DNA from: Pseudotamlana agarivorans
GTDB taxonomy: Bacteria; Bacteroidota; Bacteroidia; Flavobacteriales; Flavobacteriaceae
Direction of reading: 5' to 3'
NCBI RefSeq assembly: GCF_018860245.1
Contig: NZ_JAHKPD010000023.1
Coordinates: 1-64,000, forward strand
DNA: 64,000 bases
The translations under genes and the position numbers were made by a program. Below are positions 52,376 to 62,395 of this stretch, piece after piece (position 1 is the first letter of the stretch; every line of letters starts with the position of its first letter). The notes beneath the pieces were generated by a model, which had not been told where the DNA came from, did no database searches, and saw only the letters and a program-made list of their open reading frames with translations.

Positions 52376-55237
52376 TTACTGTTTAACTAATTTAACAGTA
52401 TGATTTTGCCCTGAGGCATTAGTAATTCTAACAAAGTAGATGTTGGCAGGTACATCAGAAACATCATAGTTTTGGGTTTTACTAAAGTCACCTGTAAATT
52501 GTTTAACCAATTGTCCTGTAACACTGTAAAGTGATACTTGTGAAGCCGCTTTATTAATTTTAAAGCTATTTTGGGTAGGGTTAGGGTAAACGGTGAAGTT
52601 GTTTTTCCAAACATTATCATTAACACTTAAAGTATTAGCAGGCATGTTGCCGTAAATTTTAAATGTTCCGGGTTGTAATGTCACTGCATTTGTGGCTTGA
52701 ACCGTTGTGTTACCAGAAGCGTCCATTAGGTCGTGCCATGTACCATTTGTTGTGAAATTTGGGTCTACAGTAATTGCTGTCGTGTCAAAATTTGAAATGA
52801 TAATAACGTCATTTAACTGCGAGCTTGGTAAGTTTGTATCAAAAACACGGATTCTAGGGTTTAGATCTCCCGAAGTAATTTCATAATCCCCTTCAAAAAC
52901 TGCTTCGTTAATTTTTAATGCGTTGATACGTGACCAGGTGTCGTAAATCGATTTTCTATTAGTATCTCCTAACCAATTGTCAGTCCATTGTGGCTGTGGT
53001 TTAGTATCTAATTTACAAGAATCATCAGCAGAAACAGTGCCGTCATTACATGTAAATATTGAGTTGTCCATACCTAAGGCTCCAAAATGCCAAATCATTT
53101 TAGGTCCAGGAATTGTTAATGAAACGGCGCCCATAGCCTCCATTCTGCTTAGGGATGTCATTAAGTCTTTAACATCGTAAGCGCCATTGCTTGCGCCGTA
53201 CTGAAGGTTTTTATACATCAAACGCTCTTCATCATGACTTTCTGCATAACCTACCAGTCGTGGAGATTTAAAACCTCTGTCTTTGTAGCCCATGCGGCTA
53301 ATATCAGAGTTTGGAGCAAACCCCATAGTTAATTGGTTGTACGGGTTCGTCATTTTTCCCCAAAGCATGATGCCTTTATCTTCAGCTTCCCTATAGTTAG
53401 CCCAACTTTGTTCTTCCAAGTCGCCCCCTAAGTGTTCGAATATCACATAATGAGTAGCGTCTAAACTCCAGGAATAATCTGCATATTGTTTTAAAATAGC
53501 TACACGATCTGTTCTGTAGCCATTGGTACAGGCTTCATCGTTTGAAGTACATTGTTGAGTGAATCCTTTAGTTAAATCCCAACGGAAACCATCAATATTG
53601 AATTCGGAAACCCAATGGTTTACTACGCGTTCAACGTAGTATTGTGTTCTTGGCTGTTGGTGGTTAAAATCCATACCAACATTATAAGTATGTTTGGCTT
53701 CTTCGTTAAAATACGGGCTTTCAGAACTTGGGGCACCCCAACCATCTCCATCACCATCTTTCATCCACATACGTACCATTGGGTTTCTACCGTAGGCGTG
53801 ATTTAAAGCGATGTCTAATATGACTGCAATACCATTTTGATGGCATAAATCGATAAACTCTTTGAATTTATCCTCAGTACCATAAAATTTATCTAGAGCC
53901 ATATGAAAAGAGGTGTTGTATCCCCAGCTTTCGTTGCCTTCAAATTCCATAATAGGCATCAGTTGAATAGCATTAATATTCAGGTTCTTAAAATAATCTA
54001 TACGATCTATTAAATCCTGAACGTTTCTATCACTATCGAAATCACGAATTAATACTTCGTAAATAACTAAATCTTCTTTTTTAGGTTTATTGAAATTTGT
54101 CACTTGCCAACTATAAGGTGTTTTTCCTGTTTGTAACACCGTAACTTCTCGTTCTTGTCCGCTAGGGTAGGCTGGAAGGTTAGGATAGGTGTTTGCTGAA
54201 ATATAAGGATCGTCAAAAGGAGATAAAACTAATGTAGAAAACGGATCGGCCGTTTTAACCATGACAGGTGAATCTGTAATAGGTGTTTCGTCAACCACCC
54301 AATATTGATAGGTCTCAATTTTTTGAGAAGTTAATCCTGTGAGTTCCAACCAGAATTTACCAGAACTCGGATCTTTTTTCATGGCATACGCCGAAGAAGG
54401 AGACCAATCATTAAAACTTCCCGCTACATAAACAAAATCTTTAAGAGGCGCGTCTAGCACCAGCGTAGCTTTCGTGGCATCTGATGGATTATAATTAATA
54501 CCATTTTCTAAGCCGCTCGGCATGGCTTGAGAAGCTGTACCAGGGTTTAATAAGGCTGAAAAGGATTTTGTTCTCGTATTTTGTCCTTGTGTTACTGTTA
54601 AAATATAATCTTGATTTGTAGTAATGTTACTATGTGTGAAAGTATATGAGCTGATTCCTGATTTTGAGTCTATAGTGCTTCCGTTAGCGGAAAGGCTATA
54701 GTTTGCATTACCACTGGTGTTTGATGCAGAGATATTTAAACTGCTGCCAGAAGCTAAAATAGACGTGCTGTTTTCGGAAGGTGCATTTAGAGCGACTTGA
54801 AAGCTTCCAACGCCGATTTTGAAATCGGAACAGCCAGTCGCTTTTAATTCTTGATTCCCTGATGCATTTCTAAAAACCATGCCCATTTTTGTAGCCGAAT
54901 TCGCTTGAGCATCGCTTAAACTATAATAAGATTTTGGAGTAATTGTGATACTCCATTTTCCATTACCATTGTTGGTCATTTCACCAACGCCATCATCTTG
55001 TCCCCAATTACCAACAGCTCCATATCCCCATGGGTCGCTATCTGTTCCAATGCCGGAATGCATATAGACTTTTACAGGGTTGCTTAAACCGTTACAATTA
55101 GAGGCAGAGCTTGTGATGTCTACAGTAATAGTTACTGTTTCTGTCGTGTTAAACGTTACTGGATTAGTTGTAATTTGGGCATAACTAAAATAAGTAGCGG
55201 TTAAGAGTAGAAAAGAAAGTAAAGTTTTTTTCATCAT
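52376..55237 (-). CDS. Secreted multidomain GH13 alpha-amylase with T9SS sorting domain
   Basis: The 953-aa protein has a signal peptide (end near SYAQ, 21), an N-terminal beta domain with YMHSGIGTDSDPWGYG at 58-73, a second beta region (about 150-230), a CBM48-like domain (about 255-340), and the GH13 barrel from 385. Catalytic residues are visible: DIALNH (475-480), the nucleophile in GFRWD (Asp554), the acid/base in VIFEH (Glu601) and the transition-state pair His668-Asp669 in ESHDEE. Residues about 880-953 (VYPNPTQNSF...VRITN...) are a type A type IX sorting domain, so it is exported to the cell surface. It should cut alpha-glucans such as starch or glycogen. An intrinsic terminator sits in front of it. 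Confidence 0.95.
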   Translation of the reverse strand: MMKKTLLSFLLLTATYFSYAQITTNPVTFNTTETVTITVDITSSASNCNGLSNPVKVYMHSGIGTDSDPWGYGAVGNWGQDDGVGEMTNNGNGKWSITITPKSYYSLSDAQANSATKMGMVFRNASGNQELKATGCSDFKIGVGSFQVALNAPSENSTSILASGSSLNISASNTSGNANYSLSANGSTIDSKSGISSYTFTHSNITTNQDYILTVTQGQNTRTKSFSALLNPGTASQAMPSGLENGINYNPSDATKATLVLDAPLKDFVYVAGSFNDWSPSSAYAMKKDPSSGKFWLELTGLTSQKIETYQYWVVDETPITDSPVMVKTADPFSTLVLSPFDDPYISANTYPNLPAYPSGQEREVTVLQTGKTPYSWQVTNFNKPKKEDLVIYEVLIRDFDSDRNVQDLIDRIDYFKNLNINAIQLMPIMEFEGNESWGYNTSFHMALDKFYGTEDKFKEFIDLCHQNGIAVILDIALNHAYGRNPMVRMWMKDGDGDGWGAPSSESPYFNEEAKHTYNVGMDFNHQQPRTQYYVERVVNHWVSEFNIDGFRWDLTKGFTQQCTSNDEACTNGYRTDRVAILKQYADYSWSLDATHYVIFEHLGGDLEEQSWANYREAEDKGIMLWGKMTNPYNQLTMGFAPNSDISRMGYKDRGFKSPRLVGYAESHDEERLMYKNLQYGASNGAYDVKDLMTSLSRMEAMGAVSLTIPGPKMIWHFGALGMDNSIFTCNDGTVSADDSCKLDTKPQPQWTDNWLGDTNRKSIYDTWSRINALKINEAVFEGDYEITSGDLNPRIRVFDTNLPSSQLNDVIIISNFDTTAITVDPNFTTNGTWHDLMDASGNTTVQATNAVTLQPGTFKIYGNMPANTLSVNDNVWKNNFTVYPNPTQNSFKINKAASQVSLYSVTGQLVKQFTGDFSKTQNYDVSDVPANIYFVRITNASGQNHTVKLVKQ

Positions 55238-55257
55238 TTAATTCGTTTTGTCTATTA

Positions 55258-55290
55258 ACAAAAAAGACTATGAGAATTCATAGCCTTTTT
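55258..55290 (-). terminator. Intrinsic terminator between the SusE/F-like gene and the amylase gene
   Basis: On the minus strand AAAGGCTATGA pairs with TCATAGTCTTT around ATTC, followed by TTTTTTG. It should reduce transcription into the amylase gene relative to susCD. Confidence 0.7.
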
Positions 55291-55308
55291 TATTTAAGAG
55301 TGTTTTAA

Positions 55309-56439
55309 TTATTGAACAGGGATTAAAACATATCCACCATCTAAGTCGTTAAACCAAATGTTGTAAGTTCCTGCCATTACCGGAACATTAGTGCCATCTT
55401 GAACTCCAAATCCACTAAAAGCGGTGTCAGATCCCCAGTTTGAAGCCCAATCGTCTTCAGCTCTAAATTTTAACTCACCATCTTTTAAAGTGACATCATT
55501 GATGAACCAAATATGTGGATCAAAATTAGATTGTGTCATATCTGTATCGCTATTCCATTCATCGGGAGTAGAATCACCAATAATACCAATAGTATTGAAA
55601 ATAGGTGCTGCAGAAGCATCGTAATCTACAAGCGTGTATGTCATATCCGTGATGTTCATATTGAATTGGTAATAACCACTAGTTGGGATTTTGAAGGCGT
55701 CAGGATCACTTCCCGTGCCATCATTTACACCTAATGTTCCTGCAGATCCTCCCCATTGTGGAGACCAATCAGCAACTTCCAAAAGTTTAAATCCTTCAAC
55801 AGAACTTCCGCCATTAAAATAACCAACGTATGAATAGATGTTTTCATCCAAAGGGTCTCTTGTAATAACAGGGTTGTTATTATCAGGGTTCCATCCTGGA
55901 GCTGTAGCATCACCTACTAAAAACAAGTTTCTAAAAGTTGGTAGAGCAGGTGCTCCTGTGTCCTCTAACATGACTAAGGTTAAAGATTCACCAGTAGAAA
56001 TCAATTCAGTATCAGAGTCTGTACCAGCAAAGGCTCTAACTCTAAAGACTACAGTACCTGTGTTGGGCATATCGTCTGTAGAAGGATCGCTATCTAAACC
56101 TGCTTCTTCAGCAATTGTAATTAGCTCACCAATAGTAACGACATAGTTGTTCTCACTTGTTGTGCCTACAACTTCTACATCGGTAAAATCACCTAAGATA
56201 GAGCGTTGTATTTCATATGAAATATTTGTAGGTGTTCCAAAATCTGCACTTTCCCAGGTAAATCGTTCACCAATGTTGCTTGATGCAGCTGGTGATAATA
56301 AATATTCTGGTAAGAAGGAGTTTGTGAACTCTAAATCACCTTCAGGTTGAGCGATGTAAGTTAAATGGTCATCTTCAGTACAAGCACTTAGCGCTAACAT
56401 GCTCACTATAAATAGTGTTATTAATTTTATATTTTTCAT
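55309..56439 (-). CDS. SusE/SusF-like starch-binding lipoprotein
   Basis: The 376-aa protein has a lipobox (LSAC, Cys20), an N-terminal Ig-like SusE domain (about 35-160), and two further beta domains, starting near FLVGDATAPGWN (about 173) and IGIIGDSTPDEWN (about 287). The repeated WNxD and W-rich patterns fit the starch-binding modules of SusE/SusF. It should be surface-exposed and hold glucan chains near the SusCD transporter. It sits 18 bp downstream of susD. Confidence 0.85.
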   Translation of the reverse strand: MKNIKLITLFIVSMLALSACTEDDHLTYIAQPEGDLEFTNSFLPEYLLSPAASSNIGERFTWESADFGTPTNISYEIQRSILGDFTDVEVVGTTSENNYVVTIGELITIAEEAGLDSDPSTDDMPNTGTVVFRVRAFAGTDSDTELISTGESLTLVMLEDTGAPALPTFRNLFLVGDATAPGWNPDNNNPVITRDPLDENIYSYVGYFNGGSSVEGFKLLEVADWSPQWGGSAGTLGVNDGTGSDPDAFKIPTSGYYQFNMNITDMTYTLVDYDASAAPIFNTIGIIGDSTPDEWNSDTDMTQSNFDPHIWFINDVTLKDGELKFRAEDDWASNWGSDTAFSGFGVQDGTNVPVMAGTYNIWFNDLDGGYVLIPVQ

Positions 56440-56457
56440 TGTCTTAAAAGTTTTTAG

Positions 56458-58035
56458 TTAGTAACCTGGATTTTGTATTAAGTTAGGATTAGTTGAAATG
56501 GTATTATTTGGAATTGGAAAAATGTTTCTAAACGGATCTGTTGATGTACCGTTTTTTTGATTGGCTTTAAAAGGCCATAAATAATTTGCTGTTGTAAAGA
56601 AATTGTAACGTACTAAATCGGTACGTCTTTGGCCTTCCCAATACAATTCTCTAGAGCGTTCGTCTAGTACAAATTGTAAATCGAGGTCTGCCGCAGAAAT
56701 ATTTCCTGAAGCATCACCATAAGCACGTTCTCTTAATTGGTTAATTAAAGTTACAGCAGTGTTCATGTCGCCACCGCCACCTCTTAATGAGGCTTCAGCA
56801 TAGTTTAAAAAGATTTCTGGAAGGCGAATAAGAGCCAAATCGACATCTGTAAACTCACCTGTTTTATCGTTTCCTTGCTCACCATTCGAGTCGATGTTTT
56901 TAAACTTAGTACATGCGTAACCTTCACTAAATTGAGGGATGCTTTCAATTTCTAAATTTTGACCATCAGTATAGAACATACCACGTTGATCTCCAGTTTC
57001 AAATTTGTTTACTAGGTTTTTAGTAACACGGTTACCACCCCAGCCTCCGTTTACTCCAAATTCTGTTGGATCCATAGTTCCGCCAATGGCAGCATGGATT
57101 AAGAAAGTAGAACCACCGTAGGTTGTCGATTGTTTTCCATCAAAATTTACTAAGAAAATAAATTCGTTTTGTGCACCGTTAGAGTTGTTGTCGGCTAAGA
57201 ATAATTCATCATATGCCGTTCCGTTTCCGTTCGCATCAACTGTATTAATAGCGTACGATGAGTTGATAACATCGTTTGAGTAAGCCACACAATCACTATA
57301 TCTATCTGTTCCTGTCCATACATCTGCATTTAAGTATAATTTAGACAGTAATGCCCAAGCAGCAACCTTATCGACACGTCCGTATTCGTTACCTTTTGCA
57401 TCTGGAAGTAAATCTTTAACTTCTAGTAATTCTGTTTCAACAAAATTAAAAAGTTCTGTTCTGCTTGCCTGCGAAGGAAGGTCTGTAGTAATTTTTGTTA
57501 CTAAAGGCACGCTTCCGTAGAAATCTATGAGATTATAATAGGCGAATGCTCTTAAAAAACGAGCCTCAGCAATAAAAGTTTGTGCTTCAGCATCAGATAG
57601 ACCTTCCGCATTTGTGATAAAAGAGTTGCAAAATGATACTTGTTGTGCTAAACGTAGGTACATAGCACCTGTGAAACTGTTACTACCCGTCCAGTACATA
57701 CCATGTAAATCAGGTAAACCACTATCTCCCCAACCTACAACACCATGATCGGTAGTAAGTTCGTTAAGGTTAAATAACATACGTGTGTATTGAGAAAATC
57801 CTTGCTCAATATCTGTAATATCGGCATTTCCGCCATCGCCACCATCTTGACCGGTTAAGGCTAAACTGGCGTATAGTTTGGCCAGAGCTCCTTTTGCTTC
57901 GGTGGCATTAGCAAAAACATCTTGTTCTGTGAAACTATCTGGATCAATTGGAAATTGATCTAAATCGCCATGACATGATACCATGAAAAACGAGATAGTT
58001 AAAATTGGAATAATTCTGTTTATTATATTTTTCAT
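56458..58035 (-). CDS. susD: SusD/RagB-family glycan-binding lipoprotein
   Basis: The 525-aa protein has a lipobox (MVSC, Cys21), the typical start DLDQFPIDP, TPR-like helices and late SusD motifs: LPEIFLNYAEA and QFVLDERSRELYWEGQRRTDLVRYNFF. It forms the lid of the SusC channel and captures alpha-glucan oligosaccharides at the cell surface. It is 10 bp downstream of the SusC gene. Confidence 0.95.
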   Translation of the reverse strand: MKNIINRIIPILTISFFMVSCHGDLDQFPIDPDSFTEQDVFANATEAKGALAKLYASLALTGQDGGDGGNADITDIEQGFSQYTRMLFNLNELTTDHGVVGWGDSGLPDLHGMYWTGSNSFTGAMYLRLAQQVSFCNSFITNAEGLSDAEAQTFIAEARFLRAFAYYNLIDFYGSVPLVTKITTDLPSQASRTELFNFVETELLEVKDLLPDAKGNEYGRVDKVAAWALLSKLYLNADVWTGTDRYSDCVAYSNDVINSSYAINTVDANGNGTAYDELFLADNNSNGAQNEFIFLVNFDGKQSTTYGGSTFLIHAAIGGTMDPTEFGVNGGWGGNRVTKNLVNKFETGDQRGMFYTDGQNLEIESIPQFSEGYACTKFKNIDSNGEQGNDKTGEFTDVDLALIRLPEIFLNYAEASLRGGGGDMNTAVTLINQLRERAYGDASGNISAADLDLQFVLDERSRELYWEGQRRTDLVRYNFFTTANYLWPFKANQKNGTSTDPFRNIFPIPNNTISTNPNLIQNPGY

Positions 58036-58045
58036 AATTCAATTT

Positions 58046-60973
58046 TTAAAATCCAACATTAAGTCCCAATACTATTGTTCTAGGTCTTGGGTAAAAGCTA
58101 TTGTCTATCCCGCCATTAATTTCAGGATCTAAACCATTGTAATCTGTAATGGTTAACAGGTTTTGAACAGAGCCATACAATCTAATTGAAGCGTCTTTAA
58201 CGGCATCGTTTAGCGTGTAGCCTAATGTGATGTTATCTAACTTAAAGAAAGACGCATCTTCGATAAAATGACTGCTTAAGAAATTGTTGTCTGTTTGGTT
58301 TTTAAAACCAGTGTATAAATAATCTGAGTGGATGTTCCATAAGAAATTGTTGGTTGTTGGAATAACCCCATTTAAGTATGAATTTCCTGAAGCTACGTTG
58401 TTATAAGCATAGTTCCCTATGTTAGCTCTTGTAATAATTGCTAAATCCCAGTTTTTATAAGTAAGATTTGTGTTTAAACCCATAATCACATCTGCATACG
58501 GGTTTTTGTGAACGTATTTATCGGCATCATTAATTACGTTATCTCCATTTCTATCTACAAAAGCACCTTCGATAGGTTTTCCATTATTGTCATAAATTTG
58601 TTGGAAAACATAAAAGCTATACGGTGCTTCACCTTCGGTATGTAATTGAATGTTGTTACCAACGCCTCCGCTAATACCTCCTGTAACTTGATCGAAAGGT
58701 AAATCTGTAATTTGATTATCGTTTAGTGCGATGTTATAGCTAACCGACCATTCAAAATCATCAGTTCTTACAGGAATAACATTGATAGCAAATTCTACCC
58801 CTTTGTTTTCCATGTCGCCTATGTTTTTGTCGATACGGCTACCAAAGTTGGTAAAAGGATCTACTGAAGCAAAAGCGATTAAATCTTTTGTTTGTTTAAT
58901 ATATGCGTTAAATGATCCAGATATTCTTCGGTTTAATAAACTATAATCTAAACCTACATTTAATGTGTTACCAATTTCCCAACGTAAATCTGGGTTGATA
59001 GGATCTGGTCTGTATGTTTGGTAAAAACTATTACCAAATTGGTAGTTTGCATTAGATTGACTTCCTAAATAACGCGTCAGGAATTGGTAGTCACCTAAAC
59101 CATTAACGTTACCAACTTCACCATAACCAACTCTTAGTTTTAATTCGTTTAATACCGAAGAGTCTTCTAAAAAGTTTTCGTTATGCATGTTCCAAGCTAA
59201 AGCCACAGAAGGAAAATAGCCCCAACGGTTGTCTGGATTTAATTTAGAAGAAGCATCGGCTCTTAAAGTTGCAGTAAGTAAGTATCTGTTGTCGTAACCA
59301 TAGTTAAGTCTGCCAAAGTAAGATAAAAGCACGTTTTTACTTTTGTCTATAAACTCATAAGTATTGCCGCGTTCTTCAAGCTCACTGTCGTAGCTATAAT
59401 TGTCGTATTCAAATGATTGATACGAGTAACCACCAACAACAGTTAATTTGTGTGCCTCATTAAGTGTTTTGTTGTAAGTAAGATAAGCATCAAATAAATT
59501 GTTAGTTGATTCATTTCTAAAGCTGGTTCTAGCACCGTTCCAAGTAGGATCTGTTGTAGGCATCAACTCTGAGGTGATCACACGACCATGACTGTTTGAT
59601 TTGTCTAAAGCCGCATTAACAGTAGCTGTTAGGTCTGGAAAGAAATGTAAATTATAGTCAAACTTAGCATTACCAATAAACCTTCTTACCTCGGCAACAT
59701 CGTCTTTTAAATTTAATAGAGCCACTGGATTGGTATTTGCTAAACTTGGTTCTAATCCTGTAGCAGGATCAATCCACGAAGAATATCCGCCGTACGGCAA
59801 GCTAGAATCGTAAATTGGCTGTGTTGGGGCATAACTATTAGCCGAACTAATAGCATCACGGTTTCCAAAAGCATTTTCAGTGTAGGTACCTCTTGCGTTT
59901 AATTCAATTTTTAAATGATCATCAAATAATTTAGGCGTTAAACTAAGGGCTCCCGTGGTTCTTTTAAAATTATCACGTTTCAAGATTCCTTCAAAATCAG
60001 TATATGAAATAGAAGCACGCATTGGTACTCCAAAAGCTTTCCCTGTAGCACTAAAAGAATGGTCTTGCCCAAAAGCACTACCATAAATTTCATCTTGCCA
60101 ATCGGTATCATAATCCTGTAGTAAGCTTAAAGTTGTCGCATTGGCTTGTGGATGATTCATAACAATGTTACGAAATTCGTCTGCGTTTAAAACATCTACT
60201 TTGTCTATAGGAGACCCTACCGAAGTTAAAGAGCTTAAATTGAATTTGAAGTCGCCGTCTTTTCCTTTTTTAGTGGTAACGATTATAACACCATTCGCAG
60301 CACGAGATCCATAAATTGAAGTTGCCGAGGCATCTTTTAATACGGTCATGCTCTCGATATCGTTAGGGTTAACCATATTTAATGGATTTCTAGACCCTCC
60401 AATACCGCCTTGATCTAAAGGAATACCATCAATTACAACTAAAGGATTATTGTTTAGTGATAACGAGCTGTTACCACGAATTCTAATCTCTTGGCCGTCG
60501 CCAGGAGCTCCACTGCTAGAGGTTACAGAAACCCCAGCTACTTTACCTTGAATTAACTGAGGCGCCGAAACTACGGGGCCTTGATTAAAATCTTTGTCTG
60601 TTACAAGGTCGGCCGCACCTGTTACGTCTTCTTTTTTTACGGCACCATAGCCAATAACGACTACTTCATCTAAAACGGAGGTGTCTTCCACCAGTTGAAC
60701 ATTTAGAGGTGCTTGTCCACTATAAGTGATTTCTTGTGTAACAAACCCCAGATAGGAAAACTGTAATACATTGCCTTGGCTAACAGACAGTGAAAAATTT
60801 CCGTCGAAATCGGTAACAGTACCTGTAGTGGTCCCTTTAACAATAATATTAACACCTGCTATGGGGATATTAGTATCGGTCTCCGATACCATTCCTGTTA
60901 CGGTGCTTTGCGCCAACACGAAGGCTGGAGCAAAAAACAGTGTCAGTAATAAACTATTTATAATTGTTTTCAT
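58046..60973 (-). CDS. susC: SusC/RagA TonB-dependent transporter
   Basis: The 975-aa protein has a signal peptide (end near VLAQ, 22), a carboxypeptidase-regulatory-like domain (about 23-100) with GTTTGTVTDFDGNFSLSV, a plug with VSVTSSSGAPGDGQEIRIRG and VLKDASATSIYGSRAANGVIIVTTK (both SusC signatures), and a barrel to the C-terminus ending LGLNVGF. It imports malto-oligosaccharides across the outer membrane with TonB energy. It is the first gene of the minus-strand sus operon. Confidence 0.97.
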   Translation of the reverse strand: MKTIINSLLLTLFFAPAFVLAQSTVTGMVSETDTNIPIAGVNIIVKGTTTGTVTDFDGNFSLSVSQGNVLQFSYLGFVTQEITYSGQAPLNVQLVEDTSVLDEVVVIGYGAVKKEDVTGAADLVTDKDFNQGPVVSAPQLIQGKVAGVSVTSSSGAPGDGQEIRIRGNSSLSLNNNPLVVIDGIPLDQGGIGGSRNPLNMVNPNDIESMTVLKDASATSIYGSRAANGVIIVTTKKGKDGDFKFNLSSLTSVGSPIDKVDVLNADEFRNIVMNHPQANATTLSLLQDYDTDWQDEIYGSAFGQDHSFSATGKAFGVPMRASISYTDFEGILKRDNFKRTTGALSLTPKLFDDHLKIELNARGTYTENAFGNRDAISSANSYAPTQPIYDSSLPYGGYSSWIDPATGLEPSLANTNPVALLNLKDDVAEVRRFIGNAKFDYNLHFFPDLTATVNAALDKSNSHGRVITSELMPTTDPTWNGARTSFRNESTNNLFDAYLTYNKTLNEAHKLTVVGGYSYQSFEYDNYSYDSELEERGNTYEFIDKSKNVLLSYFGRLNYGYDNRYLLTATLRADASSKLNPDNRWGYFPSVALAWNMHNENFLEDSSVLNELKLRVGYGEVGNVNGLGDYQFLTRYLGSQSNANYQFGNSFYQTYRPDPINPDLRWEIGNTLNVGLDYSLLNRRISGSFNAYIKQTKDLIAFASVDPFTNFGSRIDKNIGDMENKGVEFAINVIPVRTDDFEWSVSYNIALNDNQITDLPFDQVTGGISGGVGNNIQLHTEGEAPYSFYVFQQIYDNNGKPIEGAFVDRNGDNVINDADKYVHKNPYADVIMGLNTNLTYKNWDLAIITRANIGNYAYNNVASGNSYLNGVIPTTNNFLWNIHSDYLYTGFKNQTDNNFLSSHFIEDASFFKLDNITLGYTLNDAVKDASIRLYGSVQNLLTITDYNGLDPEINGGIDNSFYPRPRTIVLGLNVGF

Positions 60974-61092
60974 ACGATCTAATTAAGTTAATTGTGATTT
61001 AGTTTAAGTTGGTAGAATATATTTTTACTTCTCGAGGTTAAAATTATGTAAATGAAATGTTAAATATGAATTATTAGTTACGAAATTCTCAG

Positions 61093-61106
61093 CGAAAACG
61101 TTTGCG
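61093..61106. promoter_or_regulatory. LacI-family operator-like palindrome
   Basis: CGAAAACGTTTGCG is a 14-bp palindrome with one mismatched pair, centred on AAACGTTT. Such sequences are the usual binding site type of LacI-family regulators. It lies between susC and the lacI-type gene, 120 bp upstream of each start. Confidence 0.65.
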
Positions 61107-61190
61107 TGTTAGTAACTTTTTGTTTTTGCTGTGATATTTCGCTTTTAAACTGAGAATTTATTAAAAACGGATTAAAATTGCAATTAAACT

Positions 61191-61198
61191 GATATCTT
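61191..61198 (+). promoter_or_regulatory. Predicted -7 box of the LacI-type regulator gene
   Basis: TATCTTTA, one mismatch from TAnnTTTG, 21 bp before the start codon. Confidence 0.45.
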
Positions 61199-61219
61199 TA
61201 CTTTAACAAAAATCTATTC

Positions 61220-62260
61220 ATGAAACGTAAAATAACCTTAAAGCAGATAGCTAAAGAATTAGATGTGTCTATAGGCACGGTGTCCAAAGCCTTAAGGAAT
61301 AGTCAAGAAATTAGTGAAGAAACAAAAGAAAAGATACAAGCTTTTGCTAAATATTATAACTACAGACCTAATAACATTGCGTTAAGTCTAAAGAATAGAA
61401 AAACCAAAACTATAGGAGTAATTATTCCTGAAATTGTACACCACTTTTTTACTAAAGTTATTCAAGGAATTGAGCATTTGGCCAATAAAAAAGGCTATAA
61501 TGTGATTATTGGATTATCTAATGAATCGTTTGATAAAGAGGTGATTAACATGGAGATGTTAGCCAGCGGAAGTATTGATGGTTTTATTATGTCCATTTCT
61601 AAGCAAACCTTATTAAAACAAGATTATCATCATTTAAATGAAACTATTAATCAAGGGATGCCTATCGTGATGTTTGATCGTGTGGTAAGTGAAATTCGCT
61701 GTGATAAGGTAATTATTGATGATGTTGAAGCCGCTAAGAAAGCAGTAAATAAACTTGTAGCAAATAACTGTAAGCATATTGCCTTGATAACTACCATGGA
61801 TTATATAAGTGTGGGTAGGTTAAGAACTCAAGGGTATATTGAAGCTTTAAATAAGCACGAAATTACGACGGAGGCTGAGCTAATTTTAAAAGTAGATGAC
61901 AAATTAGTTTCAGAAGACTATATAGATGTATTAGAGAAAGAAATTAAAACCTTGTTTTTAATGAATCCTCAAATTGATGGTGTGTTTGCAGTTAATGAAC
62001 TCTATGCTGTTACGGCTATGAAAGTGGCTAGGAATTTAGGAAAACGTATTCCTGAAGACATTCAAGTTATTGGTTTTACCGATGGTGTTTTATCAAGACA
62101 TGCAACACCGAGTTTAACAACTGTAACACAATATGGGCATAAAATAGGGGAGGTTGCAGCCTCATTAATCATCGAAAAAATAGAGAGTGAATCTCCGGAA
62201 GACCCTGTAAGAACGGTAGTTATAGAGACAGAATTGATTGAAAGAGAATCAACAAAATAA
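61220..62260 (+). CDS. LacI-family transcriptional regulator of the alpha-glucan locus
   Basis: The 346-aa protein has the LacI HTH (ITLKQIAKELDVSIGTVSKA) with hinge helix, and a periplasmic-binding-like effector domain ending in IETELIERES. It lies between susC and the permease gene and most likely responds to maltose or a related sugar. A LacI-type palindrome lies upstream (61093-61106). Confidence 0.93.
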   Translation: MKRKITLKQIAKELDVSIGTVSKALRNSQEISEETKEKIQAFAKYYNYRPNNIALSLKNRKTKTIGVIIPEIVHHFFTKVIQGIEHLANKKGYNVIIGLSNESFDKEVINMEMLASGSIDGFIMSISKQTLLKQDYHHLNETINQGMPIVMFDRVVSEIRCDKVIIDDVEAAKKAVNKLVANNCKHIALITTMDYISVGRLRTQGYIEALNKHEITTEAELILKVDDKLVSEDYIDVLEKEIKTLFLMNPQIDGVFAVNELYAVTAMKVARNLGKRIPEDIQVIGFTDGVLSRHATPSLTTVTQYGHKIGEVAASLIIEKIESESPEDPVRTVVIETELIERESTK

Positions 62261-62290
62261 AAATTAACATGGTCAAATAGAAATCTTTTG

Positions 62291-62298
62291 TATATTTG
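62291..62298 (+). promoter_or_regulatory. Predicted -7 box of the permease gene
   Basis: TATATTTG, exact TAnnTTTG match, leaving a leader of about 90 nt. Confidence 0.6.
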
Positions 62299-62342
62299 CC
62301 CCAGATCAAGACTTATATTTTTACTTCTCAGGTAATAAAGTT

Positions 62343-62369
62343 TTGATAAGTATTTTTTCCGCTTATCAA
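62343..62369 (+). promoter_or_regulatory. Stem-loop in the permease leader
   Basis: TTGATAAG and CTTATCAA form a perfect 8-bp stem around 11 nt. It sits in the predicted 5' leader, 26 bp before the start codon, and is not followed by a T-run. Confidence 0.5.
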
Positions 62370-62395
62370 TAGTATTCATTTTAAATATACTATTA

